From: Anaerolineaceae bacterium
GTDB taxonomy: Bacteria; Chloroflexota; Anaerolineae; Anaerolineales; Anaerolineaceae
Reading direction: 5' to 3'
DNA: 64,000 nt
Assembly (NCBI GenBank): GCA_016841525.1
Contig: JAENYZ010000004.1
Coordinates: 351,360-415,359 of the forward strand
Of this stretch, positions 18,142 through 27,680 are shown piece after piece. Each line of letters starts with the position of its first letter. Position 1 is the stretch's first letter. The notes beneath the pieces were generated by a model. The model did no database searches. It had not been told where the DNA came from and saw only the letters and a program-made list of their open reading frames with translations. The position numbers were made by a program, and so were the translations under genes.

Positions 18142-18199
18142 ATTATATCAACAGCACCCACAAAATTTTTCGAACTTTTCTCTTCAAAATTTTCTCGAA
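18142..18199 (-). promoter_or_regulatory. Promoter region of the fructokinase-amylosucrase operon with direct repeats
   Basis: A consensus -10, TATAAT (minus strand, 18147-18142), has no good -35. Instead, two direct repeats of the form TTCGARAAA(A)TTTTG lie upstream of it at 18174-18161 and 18199-18185, about 24-25 bases apart. This layout suggests a site for a bound regulator; the LacI-family protein next door is the obvious candidate but the repeats differ from those in its own promoter. Confidence 0.4.
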
Positions 18200-18239
18200 T
18201 GTTCCTTTTACGGTCCTGATCAAAGTTTTAAGTCATTTT

Positions 18240-19253
18240 TTATGTTGATTGACGTTCAATAATTTTCAAAGGCAGACGTACATGGCGCAGCGGGCGATCA
18301 GGGTCCTTAATCCTTGATAACAAGATTTCGACGGCGAGGCGGCCGGACTCTTCCAGGGATTGTCGGATGGTGGATAGCCCAACATAACCAGCGATGTCCA
18401 GGTCGTCAAAGCCCAGGACTGCCAAATCCTCCGGGACTCGCAACCCCAAAGCCCGGGCTTTATTAACCACACCTAAGGCTTGCAAGTCAGTTGCAGCAAA
18501 GATTGCTGTTGGATGATTTTTCTGCTTCAAGATCGGTTCGATCTTCTCTTCCGCGTTTTGTACATCATATTCTGCTTTACAGATAAATTCTGAAGGCAGA
18601 TATAAATTCCTCTCTCGGAGCGCTTTTTGAAAACCCTGCAAGCGCTGCGTAATCGGGAGAATTGTATATTCCCGCAGCTCTGAAGTATCACCAATGAATC
18701 CAAAACTTTGATGTCCTTTATCAGCCAGGTAATTTCCTGCCATTTCACCACCTGCAAGGTCATCAATTTCGACGGTGTTCAGGTCAGGCCGTGGGAATTC
18801 AATTAATACGGTTTCAAGGTCATGCTGCTTCAACTTATTCGCAGATTGATCGTTGACCTTCAATGAAAGTAAGATCAAGCCGTCCAGATGCGCCGTTAAT
18901 GGCAAGGTCGCCAAGTAATGGTTGAGATGCTCGATTGATTCAACGGCAAAAATTGTCAATTCATAGGGTGTTGAAAGCAAGCCCTCAGCAATACCTCTAA
19001 GGCGTTGAACAAAGGCTGGTGCTGTGAAAAACGGGGTCAATACGCCGATGCGGGAGAAACCCTTCATCGCTCGCGCACGTGCCTCGGCTTTAGGGACAAA
19101 ACCCAACCGATCAATGGCATCTTGAATGCGTTCCCGTGTGGGATCACTAACATGTGAACTTGCATTGATCACCCGGGAGACAGTCGAAATGCTGACGCCT
19201 GCCGCCTTAGCAACATCATAAATGGTGGGAGGGCGATTATCTTTTTGGCTCAT
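18240..19253 (-). CDS. LacI-family transcriptional regulator of the sucrose cassette
   Basis: DNA-binding repressor (337 residues) with an N-terminal LacI helix-turn-helix ([21 protein letters not shown]), the hinge helix ([10 protein letters not shown], usual form A-R-x-L-x-x), and a periplasmic-binding-protein-like effector domain ([48 protein letters not shown]). ATG 19253 is chosen because the HTH normally begins within the first ten residues; an in-frame TTG at 19265 adds only four. The gene lies just upstream of fructokinase on the same strand. The likely effector is sucrose or a sugar phosphate, by context only. Confidence 0.93.
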   Translation of the reverse strand: MSQKDNRPPTIYDVAKAAGVSISTVSRVINASSHVSDPTRERIQDAIDRLGFVPKAEARARAMKGFSRIGVLTPFFTAPAFVQRLRGIAEGLLSTPYELTIFAVESIEHLNHYLATLPLTAHLDGLILLSLKVNDQSANKLKQHDLETVLIEFPRPDLNTVEIDDLAGGEMAGNYLADKGHQSFGFIGDTSELREYTILPITQRLQGFQKALRERNLYLPSEFICKAEYDVQNAEEKIEPILKQKNHPTAIFAATDLQALGVVNKARALGLRVPEDLAVLGFDDLDIAGYVGLSTIRQSLEESGRLAVEILLSRIKDPDRPLRHVRLPLKIIERQST

Positions 19254-19276
19254 AAATTGGATCAATTCTATTTATT

Positions 19277-19303
19277 GGAACTGCTTTCACGGAAGTGCTT
19301 TCA
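19277..19303. promoter_or_regulatory. Tandem 13-bp repeats upstream of the lacI-type gene
   Basis: GGAACTGCTTTCA (19277-19289) and GGAAGTGCTTTCA (19291-19303) are direct repeats with a 14-base period, differing in one base. Each is a loose dyad (TGAAAGC facing GGAA), similar in style to LacI-family operators. They sit 24-50 bases before the regulator start, so autoregulation is likely. Confidence 0.45.
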
Positions 19304-19370
19304 TGCTCATATTAACATATTATTTTTTAGGAGTCAAACAAAAATGCGCCTGGCTTCTTCTGCTGTTATT

Positions 19371-19399
19371 TTGAGCAAGTTTGACCCTTCGCGTATAAT
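19371..19399 (+). promoter_or_regulatory. Sigma-70-type promoter of the aldo/keto reductase
   Basis: TTGAGC (19371-19376), 17 bases, then a consensus TATAAT (19394-19399), located 65 bases before the reductase start. Confidence 0.7.
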
Positions 19400-19463
19400 T
19401 GATGTAACGAATAGGGGATCAATGCATCATATAAATAAAAAAAGGAAATATCAAGGAGGAATT

Positions 19464-20432
19464 ATGGAATATCGACATTTAGGTAGAGCAGGCGTGAAAG
19501 TATCAGAGCTTTCACTTGGTGCCTGGGTAACTTATGGAAACCAGTTTGGCGTTCAAGAAGCCAAGGAGATCATGGCAGCAGCTTTCAACGCAGGTGTCAA
19601 TTTCTTTGACAATGCAGAGGCTTATGCCAACGGCCAGGCTGAGCTTATCATGGGAAAAGCCCTCAAAGAATTGGGCTGGGCACGCAAGGATTATCTAATT
19701 TCAACAAAGATTTTCTGGGGCGGCGAAGGTCCAAATGATCGCGGCCTTTCCTATAAACACATCGTGGAAGGGGTAAATAACGCTCTCAAACGTTTGCAGC
19801 TGGATTATGTGGATTTTGTATATGCACATCGCCCTGACCCCGAAACACCAATTGAAGAAACTGTATTTGCTTTCAACCATGTAATTCAGCAGGGCAAGGC
19901 ATTTTACTGGGGTACTTCGGAGTGGTCTGCTGCTGAAATAATGCGGGCGACGGATTTTGCAAGGCGTAATAATTTGCGTCCGCCTTCCATGGAACAGCCC
20001 CAATACAATATGTTCCACAGGCGTCGTTTTGAAGAAGAATACGCACCACTATATAAAGAGCTTGGTTATGGTACAACAACCTGGAGCCCCCTGTACGGCG
20101 GCATGCTGACCGGGAAATACAATGAAGGCAAGATACCTGAGGGCAGTCGTGCAAACCTGAGTGATTTTGAATGGATGAAGAAACGGGTTCAGGATGAGAA
20201 AAAGCTGGAAGTTACCCGAGAACTCGCAAAAGTTGCTGAAGATTTAGGCGTATCCATGGCACAAATGTCACTGGCATGGGTTTTGAAGAACCCCAATGTG
20301 AGCACAGTGATTACCGGTGCCAGCAAGGTTTCCCAGGTGGAAGAAAATATGAAAGCCGTTGAGACCAAAGAAAAATTAACCGATGATGTCATGGAACGCA
20401 TTGAGAATATCATCCGTGTTATCGAAGACTGA
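19464..20432 (+). CDS. Aldo/keto reductase, Kv-beta/YghZ type
   Basis: NADPH-dependent aldehyde reductase of 322 residues with a TIM-barrel fold. Its closest visible relatives are the voltage-gated K-channel beta subunits and YghZ (AKR6/AKR14). Shared strings are [62 protein letters not shown] and [12 protein letters not shown]. The catalytic tetrad would be the Asp and Tyr of the first string, the Lys of STKIF and His in the VYAHRPD segment. The start at 19464 has AAGGAGGA 3 bases upstream; the frame continues further left into the regulator but lacks any ribosome-binding site there. Likely role is detoxification of small aldehydes such as methylglyoxal. Confidence 0.93.
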   Translation: MEYRHLGRAGVKVSELSLGAWVTYGNQFGVQEAKEIMAAAFNAGVNFFDNAEAYANGQAELIMGKALKELGWARKDYLISTKIFWGGEGPNDRGLSYKHIVEGVNNALKRLQLDYVDFVYAHRPDPETPIEETVFAFNHVIQQGKAFYWGTSEWSAAEIMRATDFARRNNLRPPSMEQPQYNMFHRRRFEEEYAPLYKELGYGTTTWSPLYGGMLTGKYNEGKIPEGSRANLSDFEWMKKRVQDEKKLEVTRELAKVAEDLGVSMAQMSLAWVLKNPNVSTVITGASKVSQVEENMKAVETKEKLTDDVMERIENIIRVIED

Positions 20433-20452
20433 AGTTTTGAATATGTAATGAT

Positions 20453-20486
20453 AAAGGGCTGCTGATAACGGCAGCCCTTTTCTTGT
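20453..20486 (+). terminator. Rho-independent terminator after the aldo/keto reductase
   Basis: AAGGGCTGC pairs with GCAGCCCTT around a short loop, followed by TTTTCTTGTT. Confidence 0.88.
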
Positions 20487-20561
20487 TAAACTTTTATTCA
20501 AAGCCAAATCGGGTTAAAATGAATTGAAAGCATCCACTCTATATAATAAAGGACTGCTCCT

Positions 20562-23354
20562 ATGCCCCCAGTTTTATATCTTCTTGACGGTCACGGTCTT
20601 GCTTACAGAGCTTACTACGCGCTAACAGCCGGCGGCACTCGCACCAATGCTTTTCAGACAAGCAGCGGTGAACCAACAGCTGGCGTTTATGGTTTTACCA
20701 GCATCCTGCTGCGCATCTTTGAACAGGAAAATCCAGATTACCTGGCGGTGGTATTTGATAAGGGAAAAACCTTTCGCCATGAGCTTTTTGATGACTATAA
20801 AGGCACGCGCGCAAAAATGCCGGATGATCTTCGTACCCAGGTGGAGCGCATGCGTGAAATCGTCGATGCATTCAATATCCCCCGTTTAGAAATGGAAAAT
20901 TATGAGGCTGATGACGTTCTCGGCAGCGTGGCACGTTGGGCTGCAGAAGAAAAAGGTTTGGGAGTGAAGATCATCACCGGGGATAAGGACTTATTACAAT
21001 TGGTTACGGATCGGGTGGTGGTTAACCTGGCAGGCAGCAAGCTCTCGGATGCAAAGGACTACTTCCCTGAGGACGTGAAAAAGAAACTCGGCGTTTTACC
21101 TGAAAAAGTGGTGGATTTTAAAGCCCTGTGCGGTGACACCTCCGACAATATTCCCGGCGTCAAAGGGGTCGGCGAAAAGACGGCTGTTAAGCTGCTTGAT
21201 GAATACGGCGATCTGGACGGCATCTTCGAACACATCGATGAGATATCCGGCCGGGCAAAATCCGCGCTTGGGGGAAGTAAAGAAGTCGCTTACCTCAGCC
21301 AAAAACTGTCCCGTATTGTGACAGACCTGAAAGTAGATCTTAATCTTGAACAGGCACGCATTGACCGATTTAATCCCAAAGCAGTGGAAGACCTGTTCAG
21401 AGAATTAGAATTCCGAACGTTGACAGACCAGCTCAACAAACTCGTGGGCAAGATGAAACCAATTATGCCAGAAGGTGAAGAACAAATGGATTTATTCCCT
21501 CAAAGTATCGAGTCTGCGTCATCCTTTGAAGCAGCAGGAGAAATAGGTACAACAATTGTTGATACCCCGGAGGCTCTTTCGGAACTCATAAAAACCTTGA
21601 AAGATGCGGACATGATTGCTTTTGACACCGAAACCACGGATACTGACGTGATGCGGGCAAAACTGGTCGGGATCTCACTGGCTGTGAAGCCTGATCACGG
21701 CTACTACATTCCTGTCGGACACAAAGAAGGCAAACAACTGCCGCTCAAGGACGTCTTTGAAGCCCTTTCAGGGGTAATGACAGATCCTGAGATTGGAAAA
21801 GCAGGTCATAACCTTAAATACGACTACCTGGTCTTAAAACGAGCCGGTTTGATCGTTTCACCGCTTACATTTGACACCATGATTGCAGAGTGGTTGATCA
21901 ACCCTGCATCACGCAACCTGGGATTAAAAAACCTGGCATGGGTGCGCCTGGGATATGAAATGACCCAAATTGAAGCATTGATTGGCAAAGGGAGCAGCCA
22001 AAAGACGATGGATAAAGTGTCCATCGTCGATGCTGCCAGCTATGCCGCAGCAGATGCGGCAATTTGTCTGCGCTTGATCCCTGAGTTGAGAAATGATTTG
22101 GAAGAACAAAAAGCTGAAGAGCTCTTCAAAACCATGGAGATGCCCCTTATTCCTGTTTTAGCTGCTATGGAAGAAGCGGGCATTAAGCTGGACCAGGCAT
22201 TCTTTGAAAACTTTTCGCATGAATTGGAAGAAAGCCTGGGCACAATTGAGGATAAGATCCAGACTGCCGTCGGTTACGAATTCAACCTGAATTCAACGCA
22301 GCAGCTATCCCAGGCATTATTTCAAGACCTGGGATTAACACCCCCGGATCGGGCACGAAAAACATCCTCAGGTTACTATTCCACGGCTGCCTCCGTTTTA
22401 GAGGCAATGAAGGGGCAGCACCCGGTGATCGATTGGATGCTTGAGTATCGGGAGCTCGAAAAACTTCGGTCAACTTATGTCGATTCACTGCCGCTGCAAA
22501 TCAACCCGGAAACGGGGCGAGTCCACACTTCCTTCAACCAAACTGGCACGGTAACAGGACGTATTGCTTCCTCTGATCCTAACTTGCAGAATATCCCCAC
22601 CCGAACAGAAATTGGGCGACGCGTACGCAATGGATTCATTGCCAGCGAAGGTTGGGAGCTGTTGGCTGTGGACTATTCTCAAATTGAACTACGGATTGTT
22701 GCACATATGTCACAGGATAAAGCTATGCTGGCAGCCTTCAATGCCGGTCAGGATATTCACGCCACAACAGCCGCAGCAGTTCATAACATTGACCTTGACG
22801 AGGTTACGCCGGAGATGCGGCGCCATGCTAAGGCGATCAATTTCGGTCTTATTTATGGGATGAGCGCATATGGGCTGACCAACGCTACCGATTTAACCCT
22901 TGCAGAGGCGGAGAACTTTATCGCCACTTATTTTGAGAAGTTCCCCGGTGTAAAGAATTTCCTGGATGGCATCAGAGAGACCGCAGCTGAACAGGGCTAT
23001 GTGGAAACACTGCTGGGTCGGCGCCGTTACTTCCCCAACCTGAAGCGCGGGGCAAGTTATGCAATCAGGCAGCGTGAAGAACGTGAAGCGATCAATGCAC
23101 CCATCCAGGGTACAGCCGCAGATATTATCAAAATTGCCATGCTTGAATTGCCGGATGAAATTGAACAGGCAGGATTAAACGCGCGTATGCTGCTGCAAGT
23201 TCACGATGAGTTGATCTTTGAGGTGCCTCAAAAGGAATTGCAAGAAACTCTTAAATTGGTGACCCGTGTTATGGAAAACGCCTACAGCCTGGATATTCCG
23301 CTCAGCACGGAGGCAAAAGCCGGCCCCAGTTGGGGAAATATGGAAAAACTTTAA
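20562..23354 (+). CDS. polA: DNA polymerase I
   Basis: Repair and Okazaki-fragment processing polymerase, 930 residues with all three domains. 5' nuclease 1-300: LDGHGLAYRAYYAL, NYEADDVLGS, ITGDKDLLQLV, CGDTSDNIPGVKGVGEKTA. 3'-5' exonuclease about 325-520: FDTETTDTD carries the metal-binding Asp and Glu, and NLKYDYLVLK and SYAAADAAICLRL follow, so proofreading looks intact, unlike Taq. Polymerase domain 520-930: motif A VDYSQIELRI near 703, motif B RRHAKAINFGLIYG, motif C LQVHDELIFE. The start ATG has AAAGGA 9 bases upstream. It is monocistronic, near dnaA on the other strand. Confidence 0.98.
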   Translation: MPPVLYLLDGHGLAYRAYYALTAGGTRTNAFQTSSGEPTAGVYGFTSILLRIFEQENPDYLAVVFDKGKTFRHELFDDYKGTRAKMPDDLRTQVERMREIVDAFNIPRLEMENYEADDVLGSVARWAAEEKGLGVKIITGDKDLLQLVTDRVVVNLAGSKLSDAKDYFPEDVKKKLGVLPEKVVDFKALCGDTSDNIPGVKGVGEKTAVKLLDEYGDLDGIFEHIDEISGRAKSALGGSKEVAYLSQKLSRIVTDLKVDLNLEQARIDRFNPKAVEDLFRELEFRTLTDQLNKLVGKMKPIMPEGEEQMDLFPQSIESASSFEAAGEIGTTIVDTPEALSELIKTLKDADMIAFDTETTDTDVMRAKLVGISLAVKPDHGYYIPVGHKEGKQLPLKDVFEALSGVMTDPEIGKAGHNLKYDYLVLKRAGLIVSPLTFDTMIAEWLINPASRNLGLKNLAWVRLGYEMTQIEALIGKGSSQKTMDKVSIVDAASYAAADAAICLRLIPELRNDLEEQKAEELFKTMEMPLIPVLAAMEEAGIKLDQAFFENFSHELEESLGTIEDKIQTAVGYEFNLNSTQQLSQALFQDLGLTPPDRARKTSSGYYSTAASVLEAMKGQHPVIDWMLEYRELEKLRSTYVDSLPLQINPETGRVHTSFNQTGTVTGRIASSDPNLQNIPTRTEIGRRVRNGFIASEGWELLAVDYSQIELRIVAHMSQDKAMLAAFNAGQDIHATTAAAVHNIDLDEVTPEMRRHAKAINFGLIYGMSAYGLTNATDLTLAEAENFIATYFEKFPGVKNFLDGIRETAAEQGYVETLLGRRRYFPNLKRGASYAIRQREEREAINAPIQGTAADIIKIAMLELPDEIEQAGLNARMLLQVHDELIFEVPQKELQETLKLVTRVMENAYSLDIPLSTEAKAGPSWGNMEKL

Positions 23355-23379
23355 TCCAGATCTGTCAGGCTTTAATTAA

Positions 23380-24426
23380 TCAATTGTGTTCATGGCGATG
23401 GTGAAGATCAGGCCAGTGGGGATGACTGTGTTCCTGGGTTTGATGTTCATGTTCGTGGCTGTGACGGTAGGATTTCCCTTCATCCTCTGCATGGTAATGG
23501 TTATGGTGTTGATCAGGGTGATAATGGGTGTGGCTGTGGACAAATGCTTGATGCAAGTGGTGATGGGCATGGCTCTCTCGGAATAAGATGAACACCGAAC
23601 CTAAGAACAGGAAGAACGCCCCTACTTGGTAAATGGATAAAGTGCCGCCAAATAAAAGTGAAAATAATAGGCCAAAAAAAGGTGCACTCGAAAATATAAA
23701 TTGTGCACGTGTCGCACCAAGCTGTTGAGCAGCGCTGATATAGAGCATGATTGACAAGCCATACGCTAAAGCGCCTAACCCAAGTCCGGCAATCGTGTTC
23801 ACCAAACCGGCAAGATAAGCACCTACAAGAAGTCCCAAAATCAAATTGACCGACCCTGCAACCAATCCTTTCCAAAATGTGCTTTCTGCTGGAGAGATAC
23901 CGTCAATCAATGCCGTCAGGTGATTATCCAAGCCCCAGCTTATGCAAGCAAGCGCAATCAACCCTGCAGCCTTGAATCCTGCAACACCTCCCTCCAAAGC
24001 CAGTAGCGTAGCCGCAGCGAGGATTCCCAAACTTGCCAGCCAGCCTTTCTTTGATAGATGATCATCAAAAAAGAAATATCCGATGATCACCGTCGCCACC
24101 ATTTCCATATTCAGCCACAATGAAACTGAGGCAGCCGCTGCAATCCGAAGACCGCCCATAAGAAATAAAGGCCCTAAAATACCACCGAAAAATATTGCAC
24201 CGGATAATCTTAAGATATTTTTCCGAGACATTCGACGCAGTGTTTGTGCTGGGTGTTTACCAATAAAAAATACACTCACGCCTAAAGCTGCGCCTAAATA
24301 GAGCAAGCCAGCTAACTGGAAGTCATTAAGATGATCAAGGAGGGGTTTCCCAAGCGGTGCAGATGCCCCAAACAAAATGGCAGCAATAAACCCGGATAGG
24401 ATTCCAAAACGCTTTGAATCATTCAT
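23380..24426 (-). CDS. EamA/DMT-family transporter with a His-rich C-terminal tail
   Basis: Ten-helix drug/metabolite transporter fold made of two EamA repeats. The N-terminus is FGILSGFIAAILFGASAPLGKPLL and the second repeat begins near LIALACISWGLDNHLTALIDG. What is unusual is the last 65 or so residues, about 24 of them His, in HH, HSH, HYH and HEHEH patterns with a few acidic residues, after the last helix. Such tails bind Zn, Ni or Co in other transporters, suggesting a metal-related or metal-sensed role. Both codon choice and frame continue smoothly from the body into the tail. The gene converges with polA. Substrate is unknown. Confidence 0.9.
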   Translation of the reverse strand: MNDSKRFGILSGFIAAILFGASAPLGKPLLDHLNDFQLAGLLYLGAALGVSVFFIGKHPAQTLRRMSRKNILRLSGAIFFGGILGPLFLMGGLRIAAAASVSLWLNMEMVATVIIGYFFFDDHLSKKGWLASLGILAAATLLALEGGVAGFKAAGLIALACISWGLDNHLTALIDGISPAESTFWKGLVAGSVNLILGLLVGAYLAGLVNTIAGLGLGALAYGLSIMLYISAAQQLGATRAQFIFSSAPFFGLLFSLLFGGTLSIYQVGAFFLFLGSVFILFRESHAHHHLHQAFVHSHTHYHPDQHHNHYHAEDEGKSYRHSHEHEHQTQEHSHPHWPDLHHRHEHN

Positions 24427-24562
24427 TTTTCATTAAGTGAAAATAATTGGCAGTCATGCTGATATAGGTTATTCCCCAAATCAAATCATTCATCAATTCT
24501 CATTGACAAATAAGATTGTTACAGAACAGCTTATAATCCAAAATCAAACCAGTTGATCGATA

Positions 24563-25909
24563 TTAAATTGCTAGGCTGACACGCCCGTAGAGACGTTCCC
24601 GAATTTGCAAAATTTGTCGGCGTAAATGCTCGTCCGTTTCCATCAAGTTGTTGACCTTATCACAGGCATAAATCACAGTGGTATGGTCTCGCCCGCCAAC
24701 GATTTCGCCGATTTGAGGCAGCGATACGCCCCCTTCTTCCCGCATTAAATACATGGCGATCTGGCGCGGAAGGGCAACTTCCCGAGTGCGCTCCCGACCC
24801 AATAGGCGATCGTTGGAAACACCAAAAGTTTTTGAAACTTCGTCCAACACATCATCTGGCTGCAGATCCATCCCCTGTGGGAGAAAATCTGTCAGAGCGT
24901 TGTGCGCCAATTCTAAGGTTAGCGGCACACCGGTCAGGTCAGAATAAGCCAGAACGCGATTCAGCGCACCTTCAAGCTCACGAATATTGGATTGCACCTG
25001 TCGTGCGATCATTTCAAGAATATCAGCAGGAACCTGCCGCCCAGCTCGCTCCGCTTTTGCTCTCAGAATGGCTAAACGGGTTTCAACATCCGGGGGTTGA
25101 ATATCCGCCGTCAATCCCCATTCAAAGCGTGAGCGCAGGCGTTCCTCCAGCGTCACAAGGGCTTTGGGTGATCGATCTGAAGAGATCACGATTTGTTTGT
25201 TTTGTCCGTGAAGGGTGTTAAAGGTGTGAAAAAATTCTTCCTGCGTGGATTCTTTACCTGCAATGAATTGGATATCATCGATGAGAAGTACATCAATCTG
25301 GCGATATTTCTCGCGGAAGGCCGGTGTGGTGTGCGTTCGGATGGCATTGATCAGGTCGTTGGTGAATTCTTCAGAAGAAACATACAGAACGTTCAAATTC
25401 GCTGGCTGGCAGGCGTTGCCAATGGCGTGCAGCAGGTGCGTTTTTCCCAATCCAACACCGCCATAGAGAAATAGGGGGTTATATGCACGTGCTGGGCTTT
25501 CAGCAACAGCCATACAGGCAGCATGCGCAAGGCGGTTATCCGCGCCAACCACAAAATTATCGAAACGGTAGCGGCTGTTGATATTTGTATTTTCATTTGG
25601 AAGGAGTGCTTTCTTAGCATCTGCCTTTTGGATTTCAGATTCTGGAGTGGATGTGTTCGTCGAATGAACTTTAATTTCAGTTGTTACGGGTGTTCCAATC
25701 ATGCCTGTTAGCAATCTTGAGAGTTTGGCGCTTAACCGGTCATCGAGCCAATCACGGGCGTATGCATTTTTGACGCCAATTGTAAAAAGGCTTGTTTCCT
25801 CATCATAACCAAGAAATTGTGCGCTGCTGACCCATGTATCAAAGGACGCTTTTGACATTTCAAGTTGTAACTGACCTATGGTGGCCTGCCAGGCATGTTC
25901 TGCTCTCAT
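24563..25909 (-). CDS. dnaA: Chromosomal replication initiator DnaA
   Basis: AAA+ initiator that binds DnaA boxes at oriC and melts the origin. The 448-residue protein has domain I (1-75, WQATIGQLQLEMSKASFDTWVS), a short variable linker, domain III with Walker A GGVGLGKT at 150-157, Walker B LLIDDIQF and sensor regions (ISSDRSPKAL, LRSRFEWGL), and the domain IV helix-turn-helix with the DnaA signature IGEIVGGRDHTTV. AAAGGAAG precedes the ATG at 25909. Unlike many bacteria, dnaN, recF or gyrB are not next to it; polA and a DMT transporter are its neighbours on one side and a 450-base gap on the other. Confidence 0.98.
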   Translation of the reverse strand: MRAEHAWQATIGQLQLEMSKASFDTWVSSAQFLGYDEETSLFTIGVKNAYARDWLDDRLSAKLSRLLTGMIGTPVTTEIKVHSTNTSTPESEIQKADAKKALLPNENTNINSRYRFDNFVVGADNRLAHAACMAVAESPARAYNPLFLYGGVGLGKTHLLHAIGNACQPANLNVLYVSSEEFTNDLINAIRTHTTPAFREKYRQIDVLLIDDIQFIAGKESTQEEFFHTFNTLHGQNKQIVISSDRSPKALVTLEERLRSRFEWGLTADIQPPDVETRLAILRAKAERAGRQVPADILEMIARQVQSNIRELEGALNRVLAYSDLTGVPLTLELAHNALTDFLPQGMDLQPDDVLDEVSKTFGVSNDRLLGRERTREVALPRQIAMYLMREEGGVSLPQIGEIVGGRDHTTVIYACDKVNNLMETDEHLRRQILQIRERLYGRVSLAI

Positions 25910-26360
25910 TCAACTTCCTTTCTTCCATGTGCTGCGGTGAGCCAGCGATGAAATTCGATCTGATGTAAAAATAACCACTACTTATATTTTTATAAAGTGG
26001 TTATCTTCTAACACTTATGTCTTTCCAATGATGGTTTCCCTTGCCCACTTGGTTGGAAAGTGATTAGTATTTTAACGGGAATCAAAATTAATCACAAGCG
26101 GATTCTGTTCTTTTTTGCTAAAAAATCCATGTATTTTAAGACAAGCCAACCTTAAAAAATATGATTTTTTTAATAAGTATTAAATACATGAATTAGATAA
26201 ACGTTGAGCTCTGCTTTAAGGGATGCCACCTCAGCCAACCCCCTATATATGGGGGTTGATAATTAAAAATGCCATTAATTGGCGTATTTAGGGGATCGGC
26301 AATTATTGAATTTTGCGAGAAAATGCTCATATGTTCGAAGTTATGATTCATAATTTGGAA
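25910..26360. other. AT-rich non-coding region upstream of dnaA with two dyads
   Basis: These 451 bases contain no ORF I can support. A 9-bp inverted repeat, ATAACCACT (25971-25979) and AGTGGTTAT (25996-26004), lies 60-95 bases before dnaA, with the inner sequence also partly dyadic (TATA..TATA). Its half-site matches the DnaA box TTATCCACA at 6 of 9 positions. A second hairpin, CAACCCCC (26236-26243) with GGGGGTTG (26251-26258) around TATATAT, has no U-run. The middle is AT-rich (26100-26200). No consensus DnaA box is present, so I do not call this oriC. Confidence 0.5.
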
Positions 26361-27680
26361 TCAGTCATTTTTGTACTGAATCATCATACTTGCCGCTCGC
26401 CGTCCAATCTCAACGGCAAAATTTGTTCCCCTGTCCCAGGGATAGACCTGGCTCATACTGGCAAAATACAGTCCTTGAATCGGGGTTCGAATGGTTGGAA
26501 TATTCTGCGAGTGATTTAGCAGGGGCACAGGTTGCGCGTATTTCGTTCGGAACAACCAGGTCTTTTTTACCCAATCAGGTGAAAAATCGGGGTTAAATTT
26601 TTTGAGATGGGGTAAAAAATTTTCTTCCAGCTCTGATTTCGAAAGGTCAAAGTAAGCGTGATCCTGGGGAAGATAATCTCCAATGTAAAGGATGTGATCG
26701 CCGCCAAAGTATTCAGGTTTAACAAAGTTGGTGTGCTCTACAAGGGACAGGAATGGGAATCCGGCTGCTTTAGGAATGTTATACCAGTAATAGCCCTCTC
26801 GTGATAATTGGTGTTTAAGGGATACCACCATTACAACAGCCCCCATGCTGTTCAATGACAGCAGCCCATCCAGGTAGGTTTTAGGAAGCCCGGGTGCTAA
26901 GCGTGCCAGCAAACCGGGGGAAGTGGTTACAAGCCCCTGGGAGAACTGCTCGGTCTGCCCTTCCGCTGTTGTGATCGAAATACCGCTGTTGTCAGAAGCT
27001 TTAATCTCCGTCACATGCGTTTCGAGTCGAATTTCAACACCCATCTGCTCAAGGCGTTCGGCAAATTTATCAGCAAAAACCTGGAAGCCCCCCTCAAAGG
27101 TACCCAATCGGGTCGTTCGAGCGTGCAGCCGCGCCCAGAACCATGCCATATTAACGACGATTGCATACCCCTCGCCAAATTTCCCGATCATCATCGGTTC
27201 CCACATAGATTCGTAAACCTTGTTCCCTGCCCATTTACGCATCCATGCATCAACAGTGGTTTTTTCAAGGGCTTGCCAGTTGTTTGTCAAGCGCAGATAT
27301 AAACCAATCAGTCCAAAGCGGATTTTGTTAATCCCCCACCCCAGACCAGGATACATCAACGCTGCAATTATGGAGTCAAAGGGATAATATTTTCCTCGGT
27401 AATACATCACCGTGGTGGGTAATGGGAAAATAACCTGATCTGACCAACCTAATTCGTCTATCAAACCCAACATATGCTCATCAGAGTGAAACCAGTGATG
27501 ATAAAAGCGCTCAACAGTCCAATCCCAGTGAGGCTCCTTAAAACCTGCTGCCAGTCCGCCAACGTGGTCCGAAGCTTCAAAAATAACAACCTTATTGCCA
27601 GCTTTTGCCAAATCAAATGCTGCTGACAAGCCGCCAATCCCAGCCCCAACGACGGCGATTCTTTGTTTTTCTTTATTCAT
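26361..27680 (-). CDS. FAD-dependent oxidoreductase (amine oxidase/desaturase-like)
   Basis: Flavoprotein of 439 residues with a Rossmann FAD motif at the N-terminus (AVVGAGIGGLSAAFDLAKAG, then FEASDHVGG) and the RFYHHWFHSDEH segment seen in protoporphyrinogen-oxidase/desaturase-like members. The C-terminal FAD contact is GLYFASMSQVYPWDRGTNFAVEIGR. The family includes carotenoid desaturases and UDP-galactopyranose mutase-like proteins, and the substrate cannot be named from motifs. The gene overlaps the end of the flippase-like gene by 8 bases, so the pair is translationally coupled and likely acts on the same lipid-linked or polysaccharide substrate. Confidence 0.85.
   Translation of the reverse strand: MNKEKQRIAVVGAGIGGLSAAFDLAKAGNKVVIFEASDHVGGLAAGFKEPHWDWTVERFYHHWFHSDEHMLGLIDELGWSDQVIFPLPTTVMYYRGKYYPFDSIIAALMYPGLGWGINKIRFGLIGLYLRLTNNWQALEKTTVDAWMRKWAGNKVYESMWEPMMIGKFGEGYAIVVNMAWFWARLHARTTRLGTFEGGFQVFADKFAERLEQMGVEIRLETHVTEIKASDNSGISITTAEGQTEQFSQGLVTTSPGLLARLAPGLPKTYLDGLLSLNSMGAVVMVVSLKHQLSREGYYWYNIPKAAGFPFLSLVEHTNFVKPEYFGGDHILYIGDYLPQDHAYFDLSKSELEENFLPHLKKFNPDFSPDWVKKTWLFRTKYAQPVPLLNHSQNIPTIRTPIQGLYFASMSQVYPWDRGTNFAVEIGRRAASMMIQYKND

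Noticed and set aside
25910..26360. oriC
   Set aside because: No consensus DnaA-box cluster is present and GC skew cannot be judged from one window.
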